Positions 1 to 6,921 of a stretch of DNA of 15,312 nucleotides are shown piece after piece. Every line of letters begins with the position of its first letter. Position 1 is the first letter of the stretch. The notes below the pieces were generated by a model that worked only from the letters and a program-made list of their open reading frames with translations, was not told the DNA's origin and did not search any database. Both the position numbers and the translations under genes were made by a program. The stretch is from Verrucomicrobiaceae bacterium UBA2429 (GTDB lineage Bacteria > Verrucomicrobiota > Verrucomicrobiia > Verrucomicrobiales > Verrucomicrobiaceae), in NCBI GenBank assembly GCA_002343505.1, contig DDQZ01000039.1, forward strand, positions 6,408 to 21,719, in the 5' to 3' direction.

Positions 1-834
1 GCCGATGTTGCCGGTGAACCACTGGAGAACCTTCGGCAGCTTGTAAAACGAGCTGCCCTCCAGGGCGGCGGTCGTGTAGTCCCAGTTCTCGCGGTTCTCC
101 CAATAGGTGTCCTCATACTGGTGCTGGACATAAAACATCCAGATGCCCGCCGCGCCGGCCACCAGGGTCACGGGCAGTTGCATCATCAGGTAAGCCTGCC
201 AGCCAAAAAGCCAGCAGCCTGCCGCCACCATGGCCGTCACGCCCAGATTCATCCACATCACCGACGCGCGGTCCTTGCCTTTGGCCCCGGAGGAGGGAAA
301 ACGCTGGTAAATCCAGAACAGCCCCAGCGGCGCGATGACAAACAGAACGAAGGGGTTCCGCGCCAGGCGGTAGGCGATTTTTTTCCAGCGCGGAGCCTCC
401 AGATACTCCCGCACCGTCAGCGTCCAGATGTCACCCTCGCCGCGGCGGTCCAGGTCGCCCGAGGTGGCATGGTGGACGTTGTGCTGCCAGCGCCAGTGGC
501 CGTAGGGGGTGAAGGTCAGCATCCCGGTGAAAAAGCCCAGAATGTCATTGGCGCGTTTCGATTTGAAAAAGGAGCCGTGGCAGCAGTCATGAAAAATGAT
601 GAACACACGCACCAGCAGCAGCCCCGCCAGCGCGGCGATGCCGAGCGTCAGCCAGTAGGAGACGGAAAGGCTCAGCCACATGAGATACCAGAGCGCGAAG
701 TAGGGCACGAGCGTGTTGACCACCTGCCAGAGGGCGCGCGGCACCGAGGGCGCCGCATATTTGGAGATGATGGCTTTCCATTCAGAAATGCCGGCCTGGG
801 GTTTCACTGCGGGGATCGGTTGGGCGCTGGACAT
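1..834 (-). CDS. Fatty acid desaturase, membrane di-iron type (3' end outside window)
   Basis: Probable acyl-lipid desaturase that introduces a double bond into membrane fatty acids, using two irons held by three histidine boxes. Starting at the ATG at 834 (MSSAQPIP), 278 codons stay open to the window edge. Histidine box 1 is HDCCH at residues 82-86, inside IIFHDCCHGSFF. Box 2 is HNVHH at residues 118-122, after GHWRW. The third box of this family normally follows a segment like the last visible residues (LPKVLQWFTGNIG), so it should lie just beyond position 1. Hydrophobic helices flank box 1 (about residues 38-80), and two more lie at about 155-175 and 190-225. The layout resembles bacterial omega-6/delta-12 desaturases, but regiospecificity cannot be read from sequence. 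There is no Shine-Dalgarno sequence before the ATG. The nearest upstream gene is the small CPXCG protein on the same strand, 157 bp away. Confidence 0.9.
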   Translation of the reverse strand, partial: MSSAQPIPAVKPQAGISEWKAIISKYAAPSVPRALWQVVNTLVPYFALWYLMWLSLSVSYWLTLGIAALAGLLLVRVFIIFHDCCHGSFFKSKRANDILGFFTGMLTFTPYGHWRWQHNVHHATSGDLDRRGEGDIWTLTVREYLEAPRWKKIAYRLARNPFVLFVIAPLGLFWIYQRFPSSGAKGKDRASVMWMNLGVTAMVAAGCWLFGWQAYLMMQLPVTLVAGAAGIWMFYVQHQYEDTYWENRENWDYTTAALEGSSFYKLPKVLQWFTGNIG

Positions 835-877
835 CAGGGTTGGGATGGGAGAATCGAGACTGGCTCGCAAACCAACG

Positions 878-906
878 ATCTTACACGCCTTTCCTTCCAC
901 GCACAA
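878..906 (-). promoter_or_regulatory. Possible sigma70-like promoter for the desaturase gene
   Basis: On the minus strand TTGTGC (901-906) and TAAGAT (878-883) are separated by exactly 17 bases. The -35 matches TTGACA at 3 of 6 positions and the -10 matches TATAAT at 4 of 6. Transcription would begin near 871, giving a leader of about 37 bases before the ATG at 834. The spacing is ideal but the boxes are only moderate, so this is a suggestion. Confidence 0.3.
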
Positions 907-991
907 TTTGGCAAACAAGTTTCTTTTTCTGCGCCGCTCCCCGGGGGCGCGGGTCCGAAAAGCCGCCTGGATCAGGCCGCCGCAGCCATCC

Positions 992-1174
992 TCAGTCCCC
1001 CAAACCGCTCGCCGTGCCGGTGACCTCCCCGTCGTCGAGTTCGAACCAGATGCGCATGGGGCGGCAGCAGACTTCGCAGTCGTAATCCACATCGCAAGGC
1101 GTCTCATCCGGCCAGGGAGCGGGCACTTCGAACTCCTGGAAGCAGGACGGGCAGGTGACGGGAGTGGTGGTCAT
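992..1174 (-). CDS. CPXCG-motif cysteine-rich small protein, probable zinc ribbon
   Basis: A 60-residue acidic protein of the Cys-rich CPXCG family, whose biochemical function is unknown. Visible are CPSC at residues 8-11 and DCEVCCRPM at residues 32-40, the family's two hallmark segments, so C8, C11, C33 and C36 can make a four-cysteine metal site. C27 and C37 are additional. The usual CPxCG glycine is replaced by phenylalanine (CPSCF). I chose the ATG at 1174 (MTTTPVTC). The frame stays open upstream to an ATG at 1273, but that extension would be encoded by the palindromic repeat at 1190-1247 and runs into the opposite gene's start. No Shine-Dalgarno sequence is present. The gene lies upstream of the desaturase on the same strand and diverges from the MauE-like gene. 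Confidence 0.75.
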   Translation of the reverse strand: MTTTPVTCPSCFQEFEVPAPWPDETPCDVDYDCEVCCRPMRIWFELDDGEVTGTASGLGD

Positions 1175-1189
1175 GATGATGAGAAAAAA

Positions 1190-1247
1190 GGAAGCTCGAA
1201 ACTCGAAACATGAGATTCGGTCTTCGAATTTCGAATTTCGATTTTCC
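1190..1247. repeat. TTCGAA-rich palindromic intergenic element, copy 1
   Basis: The left arm (1190-1210) and right arm (about 1228-1247) form an imperfect inverted repeat. As minus-strand RNA it would fold into a stem of about 20 positions: GGAA/UUCC, two mismatches, then UCGAAA-U-UCGAAA-U paired with its complement with two G-U wobbles. As plus-strand RNA the wobbles become C-A mismatches, so the fold favours the minus strand, which is the 5' leader of the CPXCG gene. The right arm has TTCGAATTTCGAATTTCG in tandem. Related sequence occurs at 5416-5430 and 11247-11278. Confidence 0.6.
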
Positions 1248-1271
1248 CCTTCCACGCTCATGTTGCCTCGC

Positions 1272-1679
1272 ATGAAACCCCTGCGCTTCCTCCTCCATCT
1301 GGCCTTCGGCGGCGTCTTCGTCTATGCGGGCGCGCTCAAGGCCCGGGATCCCGCCGCCTTTGTCATGGATGTGCGCAGCTTTGAACTGCTGCGTGATCCG
1401 TGGGCGGCCTGGGTGGCCATGGGGCTGCCCTGGCTGGAAATCTTCGCCGGGCTTGCCGTCATCACCGGCATCCTGCGCGCGGGCGGCCTGCTCGTGCTCA
1501 ATGCCAGCCTGCTTGCCTTCCTCGCGGCCATCCTCAGCGCCTGGGCGCGCGGGTTGGACATCCAGTGCGGCTGCTTCGGCGGAGGCGCGGGCACGAGCAG
1601 CCACGTCGAACTCATCGCGCGGGATGTGGCGCTGTTGGCGCTGGGAATGTGGCTGGCCTGCTCGCGCGGAAAAGGATGA
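1272..1679 (+). CDS. MauE/DoxX-like redox-associated membrane protein
   Basis: A 135-residue inner-membrane protein with four predicted helices (about residues 5-23, 44-67, 70-93 and 114-131). The CGCF motif at residues 99-102, between helices 3 and 4, is characteristic of MauE/DoxX-like proteins thought to pass electrons to or from thiol partners. The N-terminus (MKPLRFLLHL, FGGVFVYAGALKARDP) also fits the family. I chose the ATG at 1272 because the hydrophobic segment begins there; an in-frame ATG at 1260 would add four residues. No Shine-Dalgarno sequence is visible. The sulfatase gene starts 40 bp downstream on the same strand, so the two may be co-transcribed. Its partner is unknown. Confidence 0.75.
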   Translation: MKPLRFLLHLAFGGVFVYAGALKARDPAAFVMDVRSFELLRDPWAAWVAMGLPWLEIFAGLAVITGILRAGGLLVLNASLLAFLAAILSAWARGLDIQCGCFGGGAGTSSHVELIARDVALLALGMWLACSRGKG

Positions 1680-1719
1680 GGCAAGGCGGACTGGCGGCCG
1701 GGCGTTTTCTTCGCCTGCC

Positions 1720-3216
1720 ATGAAACTCGTCCCCCTTGTCCTGTCATGCCTGGGTCTGTCCGCAGCCAGCGCCGCTGAGAAGCTCAATGTCGTTTTCATT
1801 CTCGCCGACGACCTCGGCTGGGGGGAGGTGGGTTGCTACGGGCAGAAAAAAATCCCCACCCCGAACCTCGACCGCATGGCCGCCGAGGGCATGCGCTTCA
1901 CCCAGCATTACAGCGGCGCTCCCGTCTGTGCCCCCTCCCGCTGCGTGCTCATGACCGGCAAGCATCTCGGCCGGGCCGAGGTGCGCGGCAATCTCTCCAT
2001 GCCCAAAGTGGACCCGAAGTATGACGAAGGGCAGTGGCCCATCTCGGAGAACGCCTTCACGCTGGCGATGGCCTTTCAAAAAGCCGGTTATGCCACCGGC
2101 GCCATGGGCAAGTGGGGTCTCGGCCCGGTCGGCAGCACCGGCGAGCCGAACAACAAAGGCTTTGATCTCTTCTTCGGTTACAACTGCCAGGGCGTGGCCC
2201 ACAGCTTTTACCCGCCCCACATCTGGCGGAACACCGAGAAAATCATCATCAACAAGAATCCCATCCCCGGCCACGCCAAACAGCCCGAGGGTGAAATCAA
2301 GCTGGAGGACTGGATCGGTGAAACCTACGCGCCGAAGCTCATGATCGCCGAGGCTGAGAAATTCATCGAGACCAGCAGCGCGCGGCCCTTTTTCCTCTAC
2401 CTGCCCTTCATCGAGCCGCACGTCTCCATGCATCCACCGAAGGAGTCCGTGGACAAATTTCCCGCCGAATGGGATGACGAGGCCTACCGCGGCCAGTGCG
2501 GTTATGTGCCCCATCCTCGCCCGCGCGCCGGTTACGCGGCAATGATCAGCGACCTCGACGGCTATGTGGGCCGCGTGATGAAAAAGCTGGAGGAAACTGG
2601 AGTCGCCGACCGCACACTGGTGATCTTCAGCAGTGACAACGGCACCACTCACCCCCGCCTGCCCGCCACGCATTTCCATGTCGGCGGCGTGGACGGCGCT
2701 TTCTTCAACAGCACCGCCGGCCTGCGCGGCTGGAAGGGCAGCGTCCATGAGGGCGGCCTGCGCGTGCCCGCACTCGCGAAGCTGCCGGGCGTCATCCCCG
2801 CCGGCCGGGTCAATGAAAGCCCCGGTTACTTCGCCGACTGGTTCCCCACCCTCTGCGAGGCCGCCGGTCTGGAAAAACCGGCCGGACTTGATGGCGAAAG
2901 CCTCTGGCCCGTGCTCACCGGCAAGGTGGAGAAAAAAGTGCGCTCACGCCCGATGATCTGGGTCTTCCCCGAATACCAGGGCCAGGTGGCCATCCGCCTC
3001 GGCGGCATGAAACTCGTGCGCCAGAACCTCAAAACCAAAGCGCCCGGTCCCTGGGAAGTCTATGACCTGGACAAAGACCCCGGCGAAAGCAAAGACCTCT
3101 CCGCCTCGCACTCCGCCCTCATCCGTGAGGCGGAAGAAGTTCTGCGCCGCGAGGTCAACGACAACGAGCGCTTTCCGCTCGACATCCCTGGTGTGACGAC
3201 AGCGGCGGCGAAGTAA
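1720..3216 (+). CDS. Exported type I (formylglycine) sulfatase, arylsulfatase A-like
   Basis: A 498-residue sulfatase expected to hydrolyse sulfate esters, probably on a polysaccharide, outside the cytoplasm. A signal peptide (MKLVPLVLSCLGLSAASA, cleavage near residue 18) precedes the core. The catalytic motif is C70-A-P-S-R74, whose cysteine would be converted to formylglycine. Metal ligands are D30-D31 in ILADDLGWG and D306-N307 in SSDNG. GKWGLG and the C-terminal YDLDKDPGESKDL are further family hallmarks. The length is normal for the family. The frame is open far upstream of 1720, but that part overlaps the MauE-like gene in another frame and lacks the signal peptide at its start, so the ATG at 1720 is preferred. 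The substrate cannot be inferred. The maturase that makes formylglycine is not in this window. Confidence 0.93.
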   Translation: MKLVPLVLSCLGLSAASAAEKLNVVFILADDLGWGEVGCYGQKKIPTPNLDRMAAEGMRFTQHYSGAPVCAPSRCVLMTGKHLGRAEVRGNLSMPKVDPKYDEGQWPISENAFTLAMAFQKAGYATGAMGKWGLGPVGSTGEPNNKGFDLFFGYNCQGVAHSFYPPHIWRNTEKIIINKNPIPGHAKQPEGEIKLEDWIGETYAPKLMIAEAEKFIETSSARPFFLYLPFIEPHVSMHPPKESVDKFPAEWDDEAYRGQCGYVPHPRPRAGYAAMISDLDGYVGRVMKKLEETGVADRTLVIFSSDNGTTHPRLPATHFHVGGVDGAFFNSTAGLRGWKGSVHEGGLRVPALAKLPGVIPAGRVNESPGYFADWFPTLCEAAGLEKPAGLDGESLWPVLTGKVEKKVRSRPMIWVFPEYQGQVAIRLGGMKLVRQNLKTKAPGPWEVYDLDKDPGESKDLSASHSALIREAEEVLRREVNDNERFPLDIPGVTTAAAK

Positions 3217-3343
3217 CCGCCAGGCATGTCCTCATGGGAATCACCCCCTCTGCGGCCCATCCAATCTCAGGGTTTTCAGTCCGCAGCCAGTCAGTCCGGC
3301 GGGCCAAGTTTCTTCAAATGCGGCGGCGCAGCTCGTCCATTTC

Positions 3344-4177
3344 TCAGCGGCCCTCGTTTTCCCTGGCCGGCTCCGCAGGGTGGGACTTGAAAAACTTCAC
3401 GATCACTTCCGGCGCCTCGGCCGGGTATTTGTGCGTGCCGGGGTGGATGGCAGTGAGCACCGGGCAGCCGACCTTGGAGGGATGAATGCTGATGCGGTCG
3501 TCCAGCTCCCAGGGCCGGGATTCGCCGCACTGGTTGAGCGCGAGAAGCGAGGCGATCATGGCTTGCTGCCAGGAGTATTTGACCAGTTCATCATTCTCAC
3601 CCGCGATGTGGAGGACCGGCTTGGGTTTTAGCAGGCCGCGGACGCGACCCGCCGCGGAGGCGGAAGGAGCCATGGCGGCAAAGACCTCCCCGCGCGCCGC
3701 CCAAAGCATGTAGGTGAAGCCGCCGCCATTGGAGTGGCCTGTCGAATAAACGCGCCGTGTGTCCACCTTCAGTTCCGTCTTCATCGTGGCGAGCATGACG
3801 TCGAAAAACTTCAGGTCGCGGTCGCCCAGTTCGCCGATGGAATGCTGCCAGCCGGGTTTTTTCCCTTCAGGGTCGGTGAGCTGCCCCGGAGTGTTCAGCC
3901 CCTGCGGATACACCACGGCAGCCTCCGGCCAAAGGGCATGGATGCGGTAGCTGCGGGCGGCATTGGCCATGCTGCCGCCATGCCCGTGAAAGCCGAACAC
4001 CAGCGGACTGGGCTTTTCCCTGGCGTTTGCTGGAACATGCACCAGCGCCTCGCGGATGACTCCATCCACAGTCCATTGCCGCCGCTGCAAAGCGGGAGCC
4101 TGCGCGGGGAGGGAGAGGCCGGTGAGAGCGACTGCCAGCGCGGGCAGCGAGAGGATGAGGAAACGGAGTCTGGACAT
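3344..4177 (-). CDS. Exported LpqC/PHB-depolymerase-like alpha/beta-hydrolase esterase
   Basis: A 277-residue secreted esterase of the polyhydroxybutyrate depolymerase / feruloyl-esterase-like group (COG3509 type). A signal peptide (MSRLRFLILSLPALAVALTG) opens the protein. The oxyanion segment is GFHGHGG (62-68). The nucleophile is S149 in GHSNG (147-151). The likely acid is D196 in GENDELV, and the likely histidine is H249 in PGTHKYP. This family cleaves ester bonds in polyesters or in feruloyl/acetyl groups on plant-type polysaccharides; the substrate is not determined. The frame is open upstream to 4252, but the ATG at 4177 places the signal peptide correctly. A hairpin begins 10 bp upstream of it. 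The gene converges on the upstream sulfatase with 127 bp between the stop codons. Confidence 0.85.
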   Translation of the reverse strand: MSRLRFLILSLPALAVALTGLSLPAQAPALQRRQWTVDGVIREALVHVPANAREKPSPLVFGFHGHGGSMANAARSYRIHALWPEAAVVYPQGLNTPGQLTDPEGKKPGWQHSIGELGDRDLKFFDVMLATMKTELKVDTRRVYSTGHSNGGGFTYMLWAARGEVFAAMAPSASAAGRVRGLLKPKPVLHIAGENDELVKYSWQQAMIASLLALNQCGESRPWELDDRISIHPSKVGCPVLTAIHPGTHKYPAEAPEVIVKFFKSHPAEPARENEGR

Positions 4178-4186
4178 CGCCGGGAT

Positions 4187-4234
4187 GCAACCTGCGGGCG
4201 AATGACAGGTTGCGCGCGGGTTCAAGCGCGGGTT
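4187..4234 (-). promoter_or_regulatory. Hairpin and 12-bp-spaced direct repeats before the esterase start
   Basis: GCAACCTG (4187-4194) and CAGGTTGC (4206-4213) form a perfect 8-bp inverted repeat around 11 bases, ending 10 bases before the esterase ATG at 4177. Directly upstream, GCGCGGGTT occurs at 4214-4222 and again at 4226-4234, a 12-bp period close to one helical turn. On the minus strand this reads as AACC-type units repeated toward the gene. It could be an operator or a leader hairpin affecting translation. I cannot tell which. Confidence 0.4.
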
Positions 4235-4318
4235 GTGGCGGCTATGCTCCACAGGTCGCCGGGTTTGATGAAAAGCCCCTCCCAGCGGCGCATCCTCATC
4301 ATCGCTTCAATCGGCGGC

Positions 4319-5398
4319 TCAGATGACCACCCGGAACTCGTCCTGGTCCGTCACGCTTTCCGCGAAGGCGGTGAGCAGTTGGATGACCTGCTCAATGTCG
4401 CGCAGATCCGCCATCTCGACCACGCTGTGCATGTAGCGCAGCGGCAGCGAGACGAGCGCGCTGGGGATGCCGTGCTGCTGGTGGAAGATGACATCCGTGT
4501 CCGTGCCGGTGAAACGGGAGGAGGACTCATGCTGGATGGGGATTTTGCGCTTTTCCGCCACTTCAATGAGACGGCGCACGACTTCGATGTGGTTCGCGCC
4601 GCCGTGTGTCAGGCTGGGGCCGCCGCCCAGTTTCACCTCGCCGTGCTTTTTCACATCCACCGAGGGTGTGTCCGTGGCGTGAGTCACATCCAGGACAATG
4701 GCGACATCCGGCATCAAACGATAGGCGGCCATCTTCGCCCCGTGGCCGCCGATCTCCTCCTGCACGGCGTTCAGGGCGACCACGGTCGCCGCGGGGCGCG
4801 TCTTCTTTTGGGCGAGCCTGGACACGACCTCGGAGATGATGAAGCCGCCCACGCGGTTGTCGAGCGCGCGCCCCACCAGCCGGTGCGCGCCAAGCTCTTC
4901 GACGGTGTCGGAATACACGGCGGGATGGCCGACGCGAATGCCGGCACTGGCGACCTCCTTGTCACTGGCGGCGCCGATGTCCATCCAGAGTTCGTGGACT
5001 TTCGGCACTTTTTCATCGTCGCGATTTTCACGAATGTGGATGGCGATGTTGCCGATGATGCCTCGCACCACGCCTTTGTCTCCCAGGATGTCCACACGGC
5101 GGCCGCGCGCGGTGGCCACATCACTGCCGCCGACACGGTCCACATGGATGAAGCCCTCCTTGGTGATGTGCTTCACCATGAAGCCGATCTCGTCGGCATG
5201 CGCCTCGAACATCACCCGGCGCGGTTTTTCCCCGCCGCCATCCAGGGTGGCCCATGCGCTGCCGTAGGCGTCGCTCTCCACCCGGTCGGCGTGCCCGCGC
5301 AGATGCTCCGCCCATTTGCGCTGGCCGCGAAATTCAAAGCCGGTCGGGCTGGGTGTGGAGAGAAGATCGAGAAGAAAGGTCTTGGAGGCTGGGGACAT
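4319..5398 (-). CDS. M42-family zinc aminopeptidase (glutamyl aminopeptidase/FrvX-like)
   Basis: A 359-residue cytoplasmic metallo-aminopeptidase of family M42, which forms large tetrahedral complexes that trim N-terminal residues from peptides. Expected two-metal ligands and catalytic residues are visible: H67 in FEAHADEIG, the bridging D180 in RALDNRVGG, E214/E215 in QEEIGGHG, D237 in VLDVTHA and H324 in RYMHS. The length is typical. Family members are sometimes misannotated as endoglucanases. I chose the ATG at 5398 (MSPASKTFLLDLL). An in-frame GTG at 5440 overlaps the nuoN stop as GTGA and would add 14 residues encoded mostly by repeat DNA, so it is less likely. The gene lies 38 bp behind nuoN on the same strand and may share its transcript. 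No functional link to complex I is known to me. Confidence 0.9.
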   Translation of the reverse strand: MSPASKTFLLDLLSTPSPTGFEFRGQRKWAEHLRGHADRVESDAYGSAWATLDGGGEKPRRVMFEAHADEIGFMVKHITKEGFIHVDRVGGSDVATARGRRVDILGDKGVVRGIIGNIAIHIRENRDDEKVPKVHELWMDIGAASDKEVASAGIRVGHPAVYSDTVEELGAHRLVGRALDNRVGGFIISEVVSRLAQKKTRPAATVVALNAVQEEIGGHGAKMAAYRLMPDVAIVLDVTHATDTPSVDVKKHGEVKLGGGPSLTHGGANHIEVVRRLIEVAEKRKIPIQHESSSRFTGTDTDVIFHQQHGIPSALVSLPLRYMHSVVEMADLRDIEQVIQLLTAFAESVTDQDEFRVVI

Positions 5399-5415
5399 CC
5401 CGCAAGGAAAAGCGG

Positions 5416-5430
5416 AAATCGAAATTCGAT
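5416..5430. repeat. TTCGAA-rich palindromic element, copy 2
   Basis: AAATCGAAATTCGAT sits between the nuoN stop and the M42 start. Its inner 13 bases (5418-5430) are a palindrome, ATCGAA-A-TTCGAT. Seen from the minus strand it reads ATCGAATTTCGATTT, close to the core of the elements at 1190-1247 and 11247-11278 but in the opposite orientation. The match is short, so chance similarity is possible. Confidence 0.35.
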
Positions 5431-5436
5431 CAACCC

Positions 5437-6900
5437 TCACTTTGTAGCGGACGCGACGGGCACTTTGAGCACGCCTTGCAGCGGTTTCGGGAAGACCCCG
5501 ATGACGAGGATGGCTCCGGCGAGCAGGACGAGAACCGCCCTGGTCGGCGCGGCGATTTTCAATGCCGGGCCGCTTTCACCCGTGAACATGACGAGCACGG
5601 GCCTCAGGTAGTAATAAAAGCCGGCCGCCGCGCCGATCACCGCGCACGAGAGGGCGAACCAGTGGGCGTTTTCCACAAGGCCGAGGAAGACGAACAGCTT
5701 GCCCATGAACCCGGCTGTAAGCGGGATGCCAGCCAGCGAGGCAAAACCCAGCGTGGCCGCGAAGGCGAGGAAGGGGTTCTTTTTCGCCAGCCCTGCGAAG
5801 TCCTGCGCGTCATCGCCGAGGCCCGCCTGGCGCACGACAGTGAGGATGAGGAAGCCGAGCACCGTCATCGGCAGGTAAGTGCCGAGGTAAAAGGCCGCGA
5901 CGCTGCTGCCGTCGAGGTCAAAACGCGCTGTCTGAGCGCAGCCGAGCGCCAGCAGCAGGTAGCCGGCATGGCTGATGCTGGAGTAGGCCAGCAGGCGCTT
6001 CAAATTTGTCTGGAAAATGGCGGGCAGACTGCCGAGCAGGACGGTGAGAGCGCCGCCGATGAGCAGGAGCGCCTGCACTTCGGAGGCGATGACCGAGCCT
6101 TTGGCCATGAAGGCATCCACCACGCGGGTGAGCACAATGAAGCCGGCGGCTTTCGATCCCACCGAAAGGAACGCGGTCACAGGATTCGGCGCGCCTTGAT
6201 AGACGTCCGGCACCCAAATGTGGAAGGGCGCGGCGGCGACTTTGAATCCGAGTCCGGCCAGCAAAAAGGCCGCGCCAAGCAGGGCGGCGTTCTTGGCCGT
6301 GGCGGGCGCGGCAAGAGCTTCGGCGATGCCTTCAAAGCTCATGGAATCCGTGACACCATAGGTCCAGGCGATGCCATAAACGAGCACACCGGTGCTCAAC
6401 GCGCCGAGGATGAGATACTTCACTCCCGCCTCCAGGGCGAAGCTGCTTTTGCGCGCGAAGGCGACCAGCACATAGAAGGAAACGGTGACGAGTTCCAGGC
6501 AGACAAAAACGGTGATGAGGTCTTTGGCGGAGGCCATCCACATCATGCCCGCGCAGACGATGAGCGGCAGGCTGAACATTTCCCCATGCCTGCCGCCAGG
6601 GGTGTAGCGCTCCAGATAAGCGCGGCTCTCGACGGTGAGCCACAGCACAGCGAGCGTGATGACGAGGGCGAAGCCTTTATAAAACACCGCCAGCGTGTCG
6701 AGCTGGTGGAAGGGCTGCGCGAATGCCGGCAGAGCGGCGGCGGATTTGTCGGCAAAAAAGAAAAGCACCAGTGCCAGAGCGGCACCGCCGAGACTGATCG
6801 AAGCCAGGGCTCGGCGTGTGAGGGAAGGCACGAGGGCCTCCAGCAGCAGCAGGCCGACGCCGAGGACGACGAGGAGGATTTCGATGGAGAAAACGGACAT
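5437..6900 (-). CDS. nuoN: NADH-quinone oxidoreductase subunit N
   Basis: Antiporter-like membrane subunit of complex I (487 residues; E. coli NuoN is 485), one of three that translocate protons in the membrane arm. The residues of the proton channel are present and align closely with E. coli numbering: E136 in FVCLELVTVSFYVL, K220 in GLGFKVAAAPFHIW, H227, and K250 in SVGSKAAGF. The segment VPDVYQGAPNPVTAF is diagnostic of NuoN rather than L or M. About 14 hydrophobic helices are evident. The start is the ATG at 6900, 21 bp after the nuoM stop, with no Shine-Dalgarno sequence. It is the last nuo gene of the cluster. Confidence 0.96.
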   Translation of the reverse strand: MSVFSIEILLVVLGVGLLLLEALVPSLTRRALASISLGGAALALVLFFFADKSAAALPAFAQPFHQLDTLAVFYKGFALVITLAVLWLTVESRAYLERYTPGGRHGEMFSLPLIVCAGMMWMASAKDLITVFVCLELVTVSFYVLVAFARKSSFALEAGVKYLILGALSTGVLVYGIAWTYGVTDSMSFEGIAEALAAPATAKNAALLGAAFLLAGLGFKVAAAPFHIWVPDVYQGAPNPVTAFLSVGSKAAGFIVLTRVVDAFMAKGSVIASEVQALLLIGGALTVLLGSLPAIFQTNLKRLLAYSSISHAGYLLLALGCAQTARFDLDGSSVAAFYLGTYLPMTVLGFLILTVVRQAGLGDDAQDFAGLAKKNPFLAFAATLGFASLAGIPLTAGFMGKLFVFLGLVENAHWFALSCAVIGAAAGFYYYLRPVLVMFTGESGPALKIAAPTRAVLVLLAGAILVIGVFPKPLQGVLKVPVASATK

Positions 6901-6921
6901 GGACGGAGAGGCTCGGGAATT

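Noticed and set aside
931..950. GC-rich hairpin (GCGCC...GGCGC around CCCCGGGG) downstream of the CPXCG gene as a terminator
   Set aside because: On the transcribed minus strand it is followed by AGAAAAAGAAAC, not a T run, so it does not fit an intrinsic terminator.
1324..1719. Upstream extension of the first sulfatase reading frame
   Set aside because: It overlaps the MauE-like gene in another frame, its translation is Arg/Ser/Cys-rich, and a good signal peptide starts at 1720.
3250..3286. CTGCGG/CCGCAG inverted repeat between the convergent sulfatase and esterase genes as a bidirectional terminator
   Set aside because: The stem is only 6 bp, the intervening stretch is 25 bases, and there is no T tract on either side.
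3734..5611. Plus-strand open frame of 625 codons opposite the esterase, M42 and nuoN genes
   Set aside because: It crosses three real genes and two gene gaps, shows no domain or motif, and has His/Gly/Ala-rich antisense composition.
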